64,000 nucleotides of DNA, taken from assembly GCA_037783415.1 (NCBI GenBank), contig JAZGTN010000029.1:4731501-4795500 (forward strand). The letters are read 5' to 3'. The notes under the pieces are model-generated. The model worked only from the letters and a program-made list of their open reading frames with translations. It was not told the origin of the DNA and searched no databases. The translations under genes and the position numbers were made by a program. Below, piece after piece: positions 32,701 to 38,119 of this stretch. Within the stretch, counting starts at the first letter, position 1. Each line of letters opens with the position of its first letter. Source of the DNA: Leptasterias polaris (taxonomy: Eukaryota; Echinodermata; Asteroidea; Forcipulatida; Asteriidae).

Positions 32701-34733
32701 GCGCACATAATCGCTTGCAAACGATGCATGCGCAGTGAATACCAAATATTTCAACCTTGTACGTACGAGTTTCCCGGCACACATGCTGAAAATACATTGC
32801 AAGTGTATGCACGAGGCGAGAATGTACTACTTGATTTTCGAGACGTGCGGGCTAGGCTTGCTATGTGCAGTGGAAAATAAAAGACCGTCTGACTCCGAGC
32901 TGGCATGTCCTGACCGTTGACTTTCGGGCAGTAAATTCCCGACCCTCAAGCAACATAAATGTTAACAAATACCAACATCATTTACACAGGCGGGGAGGGT
33001 AGGTGAATTTTTATTCTCCACGAAAAAAACAAAATAAATGTGGAAATGGACATCGACGGACCATGACGTACCTCGAGGCACCGCTCGAAAAAAATTTGAC
33101 TGACCACTATTGGACTTTGACGTATTAACGGTCTCTTTTTTCGAGAGTAAAGACGCAGACTTGACGCACCATCCCCGGGGGTCTTATAGTGCGTCATACA
33201 ATTGATAGGTGTATAAAGCAGATGTCTTAACCACTAGACCACTGAGTATACCTGATGATGAGAGACCAGTTCAAATCCTGTAATCAACAAACATCTCGGA
33301 TTACATGTACTGAGTACTACTGACCTAGCTGAAAGGGCAAATAACAGAAGAATAACCTATGTGGGTAAACATATACTGCGCACCCCGATCAGGCAATGAT
33401 CTGTCTCTTTTGACCCCAATGGGATAACTGACCCCAATGGGGTCACTATTCGGCTCTATACGCCAATGGTTTCCTTATTCTCCATTTTTACATTTGGAAA
33501 TTTGCACACTTTTCACAATTGGTTACTTTTACAAATGATAAAAAAGCCCCAAAAACAATGAAGCAAAGTACTAGAAAAATCATCAATTTGGAGCACAACA
33601 AATAATTGCAAGTAAAATTTAATGCCTGATGTTGCATATTTGACATGTATTGAGAAGCCAGTAGGCAGTTTTCAAGCTATTTAGTATTTGTCAGGTCTTT
33701 TTGTCATTCTGCTGCATTTTTTTTTTGTGGCTGGATGTTTAAAAAATCATAGCAAATTGAGGTTTCCCATCAATTCATATCTACAAGTTTTTGCCGGGGT
33801 GCTAATACGACCGCAGGTGTCAACATTTTGAACAACGAGTAACGGCGCCCCAGTTTAGTTACTGGGTCTACTGTTTTTCTACATGTATGGACTATGATGT
33901 AGGCCTAGTACTAGAAATTAAATTAATGAATCATAGATGCAAAGATCCTAAAAATTAGAAAACTATTTCTTACAAAATGATTATTAAATTAGATTAATTC
34001 AATCATTTTAATAATAAAATTGTGTATTTTTTTAAAAAGTCAATCAACTTAGTCAACGGTTGATTGATATAAAATTAACAATTCCTTCATAATCATATTA
34101 GAGAAGCTGAAGGGAATAAAAAAATCTACAATAGTTTAACCTTGATTACAGCAGTGCAATATATACATTAAATATTATCAATCATTACCAACAAAGTATG
34201 ATGTGTGTGGTGCCTGGTGGTTTAGAAAAATAAGGAAGCCATGCATTGCACATGCAGCATGACATGACACGGCCGCCAAGGAAGACAAGTTCTAGAATGT
34301 TCCGTGTACAAATGAACTAGGATTTTAAAAACACACCCAAATAAAACAGTTGCTTTTCAGATTATTATCCCATTGATGAAAACAAAATGCCAATGCAATC
34401 AATCTACTTAACAAACACACATAGGCTACTTGATGTTCACAAATAATGTGTACATCATCTACCGACCATTTTTTTATTTTACAATAGACTTTCCTATGCG
34501 TGCGGGGGCCATGTGATAATTTCAACATGGCGTCTACCACGAGTTCTTACCTTTGCTGCAGTTACGTTGCCAAGTTGTACTTTACGGCCGCTTTCTCGTT
34601 TAGTGTTTTGGTCTGAAACAAAAAGAACCGCCGAAATTACTTGTCTAATTCATCATGTTTCTCAAAATGTATATTGAATACTGGATGGGTACTTACTTAG
34701 AACCAAAATCGGTTGTCCTCCGCCTTGATACAT
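2628..34733 (-). CDS. CCT3: CCT3, T-complex protein 1 subunit gamma (3' end outside window)
   Basis: Gamma subunit of the cytosolic group II chaperonin TRiC/CCT, an ATP-driven hetero-oligomeric double ring that folds actin, tubulin and other proteins. Fifteen exons, all with GT-AG borders, join in one frame: 34697-34733, 34551-34612, 32241-32291, 17822-17884, 16310-16406, 15128-15248, 13284-13364, 12322-12427, 8896-9045, 8267-8399, 6809-6890, 6215-6313, 4669-4855, 3439-3579, 2628-2759. This gives 514 residues. Landmarks by my count: NTKRESGR near residue 15, the nucleotide-loop motif MTNDGNAIL (61-69), GDGTTS (94-99), the apical start KVPGG (206-210), the conserved Asp in NLQDAM (396) and VPGGGA (411-416). 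The family is about 545 residues, so one C-terminal exon (LLRIDDIVSG plus tail) is missing; I found nothing like it in 1-2627. No frameshift or lost key residue is seen. The alpha-to-theta paralogues fit less well than gamma, judged from memory of the human sequence. Confidence 0.96.
3152..3398. mobile_element. MITE, 'GGGCCCAATTTCATGGCTC' family, copy 1
   Basis: About 247 bp in CCT3 intron 14, with terminal inverted repeats of roughly 25 bp (GGGCCCAATTTCATGGCTCT at the left, AGAGCCATGATATTGGGCCC at the right). The interior has AAAAATTCCCTGCTAA and CGGAATTCCCTGCTTC, also present in the copies near 20908 and 57360. No coding capacity. Confidence 0.8.
3439..3579 (-). CDS. CCT3: CCT3 exon 14
   Basis: 141-bp, 47-codon exon beginning [20 protein letters not shown] and ending [14 protein letters not shown], the C-terminal equatorial domain. 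Acceptor ATTAG|GCA, donor CTCAGG|GTGAGT. Confidence 0.97.
3632..3977. mobile_element. TTAA-flanked MITE
   Basis: About 346 bp between TTAA at 3628-3631 and 3978-3981, in CCT3 intron 13. The same family as 21783-22121: both share ACATTGGTAATTGCCAAAGA near the left end and an ATGTTAC-ACCCTTTAA type right end. A poly-A tract of 11 or so interrupts the centre. Confidence 0.7.
4669..4855 (-). CDS. CCT3: CCT3 exon 13
   Basis: 187-bp exon, the longest here. It encodes [40 protein letters not shown] and [13 protein letters not shown]. It contains the conserved Asp (NLQDAM) equivalent to the ATP-hydrolysis Asp of chaperonins, and the GGGA nucleotide motif. Acceptor CTTCAG|GTA, donor CTCAC|GTGAGT. Confidence 0.97.
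5395..5588 (+). mobile_element. Degenerate tRNA-derived SINE
   Basis: Starts GTGTCGTGGAAAAGC and carries 'ctggactcaag', 'gagcaagaca' and 'aacccagtacaattattg' blocks that match the SINE at 29932-30331. Both pol III boxes are decayed. It abuts the next SINE head to tail. Confidence 0.65.
5591..5950 (+). mobile_element. tRNA-derived SINE
   Basis: The 5' tRNA-like head has an A box (TGGCCGAACGG, 5598-5608) and a B box (GGTTCGAGTCC, 5657-5667). The body (CACCCAGGGGTAAAATGGGT, CCAGTGACCAGGGGTAATGA) and a 'gcgctatataaa' 3' end followed by ATT repeats are shared with 53740-54062 and 59452-59808. The head resembles a Leu/Ser-type tRNA. It lies in CCT3 intron 12, opposite to the gene. Confidence 0.88.
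6215..6313 (-). CDS. CCT3: CCT3 exon 12
   Basis: 99-bp exon encoding [20 protein letters not shown], then [13 protein letters not shown] (apical to intermediate). Acceptor TTTCAG|GGC, donor GATGA|GTAAGT; the last Glu codon is split. Confidence 0.96.
6439..6710. mobile_element. Fold-back element with 91-bp arms
   Basis: Left arm 6439-6529 and right arm 6619-6710 are inverted copies with only a few differences, around an 89-bp loop. They begin TATACAGCAATCCTTCACCG and end CTGCGCTGCCTAG. It lies in CCT3 intron 11. No transposase coding; probably a MITE or a snap-back duplication. Confidence 0.8.
6718..6826. repeat. CCT3: Duplicated exon-11 donor region
   Basis: Two tandem copies: GAGACAGTATCACTATCACT (from 6718) and GAGACAGGGTCACTATCACA (from 6783). 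Both continue into CTCACCTAGCTA. On the CCT3 strand each copy carries AGCTAG|GTGAGT, the true exon 11 donor and its copy 65 nt downstream. Confidence 0.8.
6809..6890 (-). CDS. CCT3: CCT3 exon 11
   Basis: 82-bp exon encoding [20 protein letters not shown], then SDNNRVAR (apical domain). Acceptor TTTCAG|ATT, donor AGCTAG|GTGAGT. A near copy of this donor and its surroundings lies 65 bp into the intron (see findings). Confidence 0.95.
7241..7945. repeat. GAGTC-rich irregular repeat
   Basis: Repeated GAGTC/GACTC words at 7248-7300 and 7770-7945 (GAGTCTTATGACAC twice, plus many variants). A similar GACTCGGA-rich patch occurs at 43018-43165, so this is probably a dispersed repeat and not a coding region. 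It lies in CCT3 intron 10. Confidence 0.5.
7679..7735 (-). mobile_element. tRNA-like fragment (old SINE)
   Basis: On the minus strand it reads TTGGTAGAGCGCCTGCACGT (A-box like), then GCAGAGTCAAATTCCGCTG (a decayed B box). There is no full cloverleaf, so I treat it as a SINE head and not a tRNA gene. Confidence 0.45.
8267..8399 (-). CDS. CCT3: CCT3 exon 10
   Basis: 133-bp exon encoding [20 protein letters not shown] through [13 protein letters not shown] in the apical domain. Acceptor CTCCAG|ACA, donor CTCTG|GTAAGA, phase 1 out. Confidence 0.96.
8896..9045 (-). CDS. CCT3: CCT3 exon 9
   Basis: 150-bp, 50-codon exon beginning [20 protein letters not shown] and ending [15 protein letters not shown]. 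It opens the apical domain and includes the conserved VTHARMRR. Acceptor TTAAG|GTA, donor GTCAG|GTGAGT. The minisatellite ends about 125 bp from its acceptor. Confidence 0.97.
9171..11805. repeat. 45-bp minisatellite, 58 full units
   Basis: Perfectly phased tandem array in CCT3 intron 8. Full units start at 9196 and every 45 bp to 11761, preceded by a decayed partial unit (9171-9195). Each unit reads ATGCACTCATACGCC, then CTC or CCC, then TTCCTGACCATA, then GGCGAC or GACAAC, then TTCAGTCAG. Unit 3 is GGCAAC. Only these sites vary until the last unit, which decays (TTTAGTCGG). The array lies antisense to CCT3 and ends about 125 bp from the exon 9 acceptor. Confidence 0.98.
10096..11445. repeat. 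Higher-order 15-unit duplication in the minisatellite
   Basis: Units 21-35 (10096-10770) and 36-50 (10771-11445) have the same order of variants: L,P,L,P,L,L,L,L at the CTC/CCC site (L=CTC), and eight GGCGAC, then GACAAC, GGCGAC x2, GACAAC, GGCGAC, GACAAC, GGCGAC. This is a 675-bp tandem block duplication. Confidence 0.9.
12322..12427 (-). CDS. CCT3: CCT3 exon 8
   Basis: 106-bp exon encoding [20 protein letters not shown], then [15 protein letters not shown] (intermediate domain). Acceptor TTCAG|GGG, donor AAAAG|GTCAGT. The minisatellite-bearing intron 8 follows. Confidence 0.95.
13284..13364 (-). CDS. CCT3: CCT3 exon 7
   Basis: 81-bp exon encoding [20 protein letters not shown], then TKFISKW. 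This is the equatorial-to-intermediate segment and matches the gamma pattern 'SSITTKAISRW' in position. Acceptor TACAG|CAA, donor AAATG|GTGAGG; the Trp codon is split. Confidence 0.93.
13714..14383. mobile_element. 670-bp TIR element with TA flanks
   Basis: The ends are GACTGTGCAAGTCTCGCGCG at the left (13714) and the inverse CGCGCGAGACTTGCACAGTC at the right (to 14383), each flanked by TA. The near-perfect repeat is about 27 bp long. The longest ORF inside is under 90 codons and unlike a transposase. Consistent with a non-autonomous Tc1/mariner-type element; it lies in CCT3 intron 6. Confidence 0.78.
14860..14880. repeat. Poly-G tract
   Basis: A G homopolymer run with a few interruptions (GTGTGGGGGGG...). 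Low-complexity sequence. Its exact length may be a sequencing uncertainty. Confidence 0.7.
15128..15248 (-). CDS. CCT3: CCT3 exon 6
   Basis: 121-bp exon encoding [19 protein letters not shown] through [11 protein letters not shown], helices of the equatorial domain. The HPT..I.AYR.A stretch is typical of CCT subunits. Acceptor ATAG|CTG, donor TTCAG|GTAAGG. Confidence 0.94.
15283..15362. mobile_element. Fragment of 'AGAGCTGCCAAC' element
   Basis: AGAGCTGCAAACATTTGCAT, then ACAATCAGGGAG twice. The same words, inverted, occur at 43611-43775 (CTCCCTGATTGTTGTACAAA). Probably fragments of the element family represented at 19171-20010. Confidence 0.5.
16310..16406 (-). CDS. CCT3: CCT3 exon 5
   Basis: 97-bp exon encoding [18 protein letters not shown], then [14 protein letters not shown]. 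It holds the GDGTT phosphate-binding motif of the equatorial domain. Acceptor ATAG|ATC, donor CTAG|GTAAGA; leaves phase 1. Confidence 0.95.
17822..17884 (-). CDS. CCT3: CCT3 exon 4
   Basis: 63-bp exon with 21 codons. It contains [19 protein letters not shown], the nucleotide-binding loop of group II chaperonins. Acceptor TTGCAG|ATG, donor GAGAG|GTGAGA, phase 0 on both sides. Confidence 0.95.
18680..20120. mobile_element. Degenerate TTAA MITE, interrupted
   Basis: The right end (CCAAAAGGCAAAGGTTTACT, then TTTGCCT|TTAA at 20121-20124) and internal words (GAAATGTTTCTCAGAATGTG, TGAAATTTTCACAAGTTAGT) match the family of 25995-26375. The centre is split by another element at about 19171-20010. The left boundary is uncertain. 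Confidence 0.45.
19171..20010. mobile_element. TIR element nested in older MITE
   Basis: Begins AGAGCTGCCAACATTGG and ends with the inverse GAGTTGGCAGCTCT. Near both ends are 'GGGAG' words (CAGGGAGATTTT at the left, CCGGGAGATTTTGACTG at the right). About 840 bp, containing a 172-codon open stretch with no recognisable domain. The target duplication is not clear. Confidence 0.55.
20908..21142. mobile_element. MITE, 'GGGCCCAATTTCATGGCTC' family, copy 2
   Basis: GCCCAATTTCATGGCTCTGA at the left and AGCAGAGCCATGAAATTGGG at the right. The interior is close to the copies at 3152 and 57360 (GAATTCCCTGCTTC, AATTCTGCGCTTAC). Confidence 0.8.
21783..22121. mobile_element. TTAA-flanked MITE
   Basis: TTAA at 21779-21782 and 22122-22125. 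The ends are AGGGTGTGTACAACATTGGT and the inverse ACCAATGTTACACCCT. Clear homologue of 3632-3977; the centre has a palindromic TATCCTGCAGGATA. Confidence 0.82.
22262..22437 (-). mobile_element. tRNA-derived SINE, truncated
   Basis: Reverse-strand copy. The inverse B box is in ACTCGAACCCACACTCTGCT and the inverse A box in AACCGCTAGGCCAC; the 'cttatatagcgc' 3' end lies at the left. It lacks most of the central body of the 5591 copy. Confidence 0.8.
22992..23160. repeat. Two-copy tandem repeat, about 86 bp
   Basis: CAACATTCAAGGTTGGAGTA (22992) and CAACACTCAAGGGCGGAATA (about 23078) start two diverged copies. Both continue through GAGCGGAGACTACTCCAGCA and GAGTGGAGACTACTCAAGCA respectively. About 80% alike. 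Confidence 0.7.
23809..23939. repeat. Long hairpin, 58-bp arms, 15-nt loop
   Basis: Left arm 23809-23866 (from AACAATGAAGATAGTGGTAG) and right arm 23882-23939 (to CTACCACTATCTTCATTGTT) are inverted copies with about 4 mismatches. The loop is TAGATTTCAAAAGCT. It lies in CCT3 intron 3. Could be a snap-back MITE or a small-RNA precursor-like hairpin; neither is shown. Confidence 0.85.
25995..26375. mobile_element. TTAA-flanked MITE, 'AGGCAAAGTATAC' type
   Basis: TTAA at 25991-25994 and 26376-26379. The left end is AGGCAAAGTATACCTTTGG; the right ends CAGACCCT. Matches 56244-56632 along its length (AGGAATACACAATCTGA, CATTACTTCGAAGTGAAATG, ATCGAAAGCTGCTGTACTTC). Confidence 0.82.
26848..27362. mobile_element. 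TTAA-flanked TIR element, about 515 bp
   Basis: Flanked by TTAA (26844-26847, 27363-27366). The left end is AGAGGGGCTCCAAAGTCAAA; the right end, inverted, reads AAGAGGGGCTTCAAGGTGAA. The interior also has an inverted pair ATGGTGTAAAATGGT / ATTTTACACCATTTTA. No coding capacity. Confidence 0.6.
27562..28519. mobile_element. TTAA-flanked element, 958 bp
   Basis: TTAA at 27558-27561 and 28520-28523. The terminal 13-bp inverted repeats are CTCTTTCAGTCCC and GGGACTGAAAGGG (one mismatch). The right subterminal region has two GGGATAT(C/T)CCGGGAGCGGGA blocks. The TTAA target is the piggyBac signature; no transposase is present, so it would be a non-autonomous derivative. Confidence 0.72.
29932..30331 (+). 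mobile_element. tRNA-derived SINE, second subfamily
   Basis: A box TGGCCGAGCGG and B-box region GTAGGTTCGAGTCACGG. The body carries CTTCGGATGGGGCGTAAAGC and AACCCAGTACAGTTATTG, and the 3' end has AAAGCGCTCCATAAGAC followed by ATT repeats. The body differs from the 5591 type and matches the decayed copy at 5395. Confidence 0.8.
31193..31268. repeat. 24-bp tandem repeat
   Basis: GTGACAATAAACATTCTC then TCCCCC, two perfect copies, preceded by a variant copy (GTGACAATAAAGCCCTCCCC). C-rich on the plus strand. Confidence 0.8.
32241..32291 (-). CDS. CCT3: CCT3 exon 3
   Basis: 51-bp exon encoding [17 protein letters not shown], the CCT signature 'TCLGP' region of the equatorial domain. Acceptor CTAG|ACA, donor AAG|GTAAGA. 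It is followed by the largest intron of the gene (14.4 kb). Confidence 0.95.
32440..33262 (-). mobile_element. tRNA-like SINE head split by a transposon
   Basis: On the minus strand the right part reads GTGGTCTAGTGGTTAAGACA (A box) up to 33217. The left part, from 32498 downward, reads GATTGCAGGTTTATGGGTTC and AAATCCCACC (B box GGGTTCAAATCCC). The 712-bp element at 32502-33213 separates the halves. With it and one TAA removed, the two halves form an uninterrupted tRNA-like sequence. Confidence 0.65.
32502..33213. mobile_element. 712-bp DNA transposon, 52-bp TIRs, TAA target duplication
   Basis: Left end TACACCTATCAATTGTATGA and right end, inverted, the same. The repeat runs 52 bp with one mismatch through ACGCACTATA(G/A)GACCCCC to GGTGCGTCA. 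TAA at 32499-32501 is repeated at 33214-33216. A 3-bp TWA target is typical of PIF/Harbinger. The longest internal ORFs are about 100 codons and unlike a transposase, so it looks non-autonomous. It lies in CCT3 intron 2. Confidence 0.85.
34551..34612 (-). CDS. CCT3: CCT3 exon 2
   Basis: Acceptor TTTCAG|AC, donor AAAG|GTAAGA. Encodes [20 protein letters not shown], the gamma-type N-terminal segment of the equatorial domain. Ends in phase 0. Intron 1 is only 84 bp. Confidence 0.95.
34697..34733 (-). CDS. CCT3: CCT3 exon 1 (start codon)
   Basis: Begins at ATG (34733) and encodes [12 protein letters not shown] plus one base of Asn. The donor is A|GTAAGT. The next residues, NQNTKRESG, are strongly conserved in gamma subunits, which supports this start. 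The 5' UTR is not delimited. Confidence 0.9.
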
Positions 34734-34796
34734 TGTGGATTTTTGGAAAGATCGCGTTGCTCTAACTCATGCCCGTGTGGTGGTCACAGATTTTGA

Positions 34797-35008
34797 CAAA
34801 AGAGGGCGCTATATCAAACTTATGAAGGGGACGTCTTTCGCGTATCCGCCGGTGTGGACGGAGATTCTGTCCCCCGGGAGATTCTGTCCCCCCCATAATG
34901 GAGAACTGTGTACAAACTGCTTTTGATAGCGCCCTCTTTTGAATCATCCCTCTCCAGCCCACGTTAATTTCCCATATGGGGACAGAATCTCCGGGGGACA
35001 GATTTCCC
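34797..35008. repeat. Interleaved fold-back repeats upstream of CCT3
   Basis: Two inverted pairs overlap: AAAAGAGGGCGCTATATCAA (34797) with TTTTGATAGCGCCCTCTTTT (34921-34940), and GAGATTCTGTCCCCCGGGAG (34861) with GGGGACAGAATCTCCGGGGG (34978). The block sits 64-275 bp upstream of the CCT3 start codon. Confidence 0.75.
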
Positions 35009-36014
35009 TATGACACCGGCCGCCCAGGCCACCATCCTAGTGTCTGGTGACGCTCGTTTTCTAGCCTAACAGAAGTTACAATCGACTATGAATGGGAACC
35101 CGATTTGGACTATGTTAATATTTGGCACATTCTTCATTGCGTACAGGATAACAAACCATTTTTGTCTCAACTTTTGGTCAATCAAACTTAATATGCATAT
35201 TTGAAAATATTTAAAATGTTAAAAATATTCTTTAAAGATAATACATAAATAACAAAAAATCTTTAATAAAAAAATAAATGACTGGAACAAAACTCAAATG
35301 AAAACTTTCTTAATTGTAAAAAATAAAACAAATAGACTTATAACAGCCTATCTCTTTAATAAAACCATCCCACCATGAGCGATTGGAGGAGGAAAATTAA
35401 TGTTCAAATTATTCCTTATCTGCAATTATTATATCTACTAGTACTACTATCTGGGAGTATCTGCTCAACCAGAGATTTTGTTATGGTGATTGTGAGGCAG
35501 GTTTAAAAGGAACATTTCTCACCGTTTTAATGGACCATGCCCGACAGTGCAAAATATTAAAGTGTCTGGCAGGTGTTTCTGGACAGTTAGACATATGTCT
35601 GATTATGAACTCAGGCTCAAGTGTGCGCTAACAAAGTATAAAATGTCCGGACCCACGTTTGTGTCCGACTAGGCTTTGTTGGTCTGATCCATTGTGTAAT
35701 CCCTGTGTCCCATTTTCCACAGTCAAAATTTCTCTCAACACAAACCCAGTCGCAGAACCCCCCCCCCATCCCATAATATTTCATCATTTACAATTTAAAA
35801 AATGTCTGACTACAACCATTCAACCCATCGTGTCCGACAAAAGTTGTCGAACATAATGGTCCATGTCAGGTGTGTGCGTAACAATTCCCAGGGGAGCTGC
35901 GCCGAGCTTTGGCGCCTCCCCCCGTGGTTGGAGTTGGCCTACATCCACTAATAATTATATCTTCCTTTGATGGATTAAAACTATTTTCAAGAATAATTGA
36001 TTTCAACTGTTCAC

Positions 36015-36422
36015 ATTGTCTGTATACGTTTGGTAATCACTCTTAAAATTAATGGCATATCACTGTAAAAACTAATTGGTTAGAAGTCTACAGCTGCTTT
36101 CGACAGCGGCGTATTGAGCAAAACATTTAACTTCGAGATTTTGTGGTTATGTAAAAAATATATCAGTTTTTATGCCCCAAAATTTGAACCTGAGAAACGT
36201 TTCTGTCAGAAACGCTTCTCAGATTGTGTATTCGTGTGAGAGATTATTCTTCCTGCACGGACGACCTATTCGCTCCGGATTTTCGGCGATCTAAAAATAA
36301 AAAATGCGACCACATTTTAAATTGAAATTTTCACTGATTAGTTTTGTTCTCTTTTTTTTTATCAACATTTATATAGAATTAAAACAATCGACGCTTCCAA
36401 AAACCAAAGGTATACTTTGCCT
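36015..36422. mobile_element. TTAA MITE, 'AGGCAAAGTATAC' type, reversed
   Basis: Right end CCAAAAACCAAAGGTATACT, then TTGCCT|TTAA. The left end is GTCTGTATACGTTTGGTAAT, as in the inverted right end of 56244-56632. Internal GAGAAACGCTTCTCAGATTG and CGGATTTTCGGCGAT words match that family. Confidence 0.72.
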
Positions 36423-38057
36423 TTAATATGATGTAAGATGACCATCGTGCAATTTGATGTTTTTAAATCTCAAAAAGTATTCTCTGTAGGCCTGTTCCTT
36501 CAGTATTTTTGCTTCAAAGTGTAACGAATCTTCTGTTTTGGGCTAATTGCCTCAAGGTTTAATAATATTTAATAAAAATAAAGCTGTCTCCACTCGTTAA
36601 TGCATGATATATTTATTTGCAAAGGTATATATTCCTATTATTAATAGAGTATATCTTTTACGTTGAAGAGTAGGCCTACTCGTCGTATGGGAACTATACC
36701 AACAGCTATCTCGGAAATCAAGGGCCATCGGCAGGTAGGTGATGACTGATGTAAGCAATGCATAGAAAAATATGCTAGCAAGTTTCAAAACTTTAAAAAT
36801 GGCTGCCATTGCATGTTATTAGCCTATCGTAGGACGCCCTGTATTCAGGGCGTCCCTGAAATCGAGGCAAATCTTTTACCTCTCTGCGCGCGATGTAAAC
36901 AGTCCCTATAGATACAATTTTTTTGGTTTGACTTGCCAAGCAAAGAGTCTCCTCTCATTTGACCAAAACTTAGAAACATGTAAGGCTCCACTGGTTAGTT
37001 GCACTTGTAAATGCAAAAAGTTTCATCAAACACTTTTTCAATTCACAATTCACGATGATCAAATCATGGAGGAAGAAAATAGATCAAATCATGTGACTGA
37101 ACATTCTGCTGAGCATTCTGGGGGAAAAAATACAGAGGCTTAAAGAAGCCACGTGCCTTATATCATTTTCTAATAGTCTGGATAATTTTTGTGTGTAACA
37201 CTCTATCATTTTTGTTATTAATATTAAAATTTAAACATCAGCTTTGTGATTCGATTATCACTGTTTATTAAATGCTTTATTATAAATGTTAAGAAACATA
37301 AAAAGACACAAAACTAAATAAAAATAAGATTTGAAAGCCAAGAATGATTTACATTTAAATTTATTATTATTATTTTTTAGTTTTTGAAAAATACCATGGT
37401 TATTTTTAAAACTAAATAAAAAATATGTTGAATACAATGAAGAAAACTGCTGGCTATAGAGTCATACACTAAGTCTCACAGAACACTTGTAGTCACTGCA
37501 GATGTTTCTTCCACGTATAGCCATACGTGGACACCATACTTTCTTGTTTGCATCGAAAACAGGTCAAACTCAAAACAAATGGGACGCTATTGAAGTCATC
37601 GAAGATCGGTGCGTGGTGTGAAAGTTTCAATGTCCATCACGTTTTAATATATGTTTGCATCAGTTGATTATGGAATATTATTTTTTTTTTTTCAATTCAA
37701 AGAAAAAGGCATACTACATCGAAAACCGGACAGGGGAGGATATATATATATCTACATCTATCTCAAAGGACAAATCTGTGATGCTCATTATAGCCAAACA
37801 TATCTTTCTCGTGACACTTAGCCTACTCTGTGTGCCAAATTTTATGCATAATCAAAAGCAGACGTAGTATTTACTATTTACCAGTTAAACGTCGGGATAT
37901 AGAGCAATGTTTCAACAGTAGTCTTATTATTAGCACCACCTGTTTATTTTTAACAACCCCCCTCTCATCAAAATGAATTATTCGATCTGACAGCGCGCGG
38001 CCGGCCATATCCGATCCGATCCGATCCGATCTGAAAACCGTACCGTTTTTGCCGCCG

Positions 38058-38119
38058 TATAAATTATTCAACACCAACTAGCACTCAGTAGTACAGGAAG
38101 ATGGACGTTGCGCTGGTTC
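38058..38119 (+). promoter_or_regulatory. Predicted TATA/Inr core promoter of second gene
   Basis: TATAAAT at 38058-38064 lies 29 bp upstream of the A of an initiator-like TCAGTA (38085-38090, A at 38087). A DPE-like GGTTC follows at 38115-38119. A GATCC pentamer repeat lies just upstream (about 38006-38031). The spacing is textbook, but this is a pattern prediction only. Confidence 0.5.

Larger units (their letters stand above)
34734..38057. other. Divergent intergenic region
   Basis: About 3.3 kb between the CCT3 start codon (minus) and the core promoter of the second gene (plus). Contains the fold-back element 34797-35008 and the MITE 36015-36422. Short palindromes GGACGCCCTG-TATT-CAGGGCGTCC (about 36831) and CCACGTAT-AGCC-ATACGTGG (about 37510) are present. 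No exon recognised. No TATA box is obvious just upstream of CCT3. Confidence 0.5.

Noticed and set aside
32510..32812. 100-codon minus-strand ORF as transposase
   Set aside because: It includes the terminal inverted repeat and has no DDE-type motif spacing or HTH domain that I can see.
35550..35870. TIR element with ATGGACCAT ends
   Set aside because: The inverted match is only about 9 bp and the flanks show no target repeat.
36831..36856. Histone-type 3' stem-loop or terminator
   Set aside because: The stem sequence GGACGCCCTG is unlike the histone stem-loop and no histone gene is nearby.
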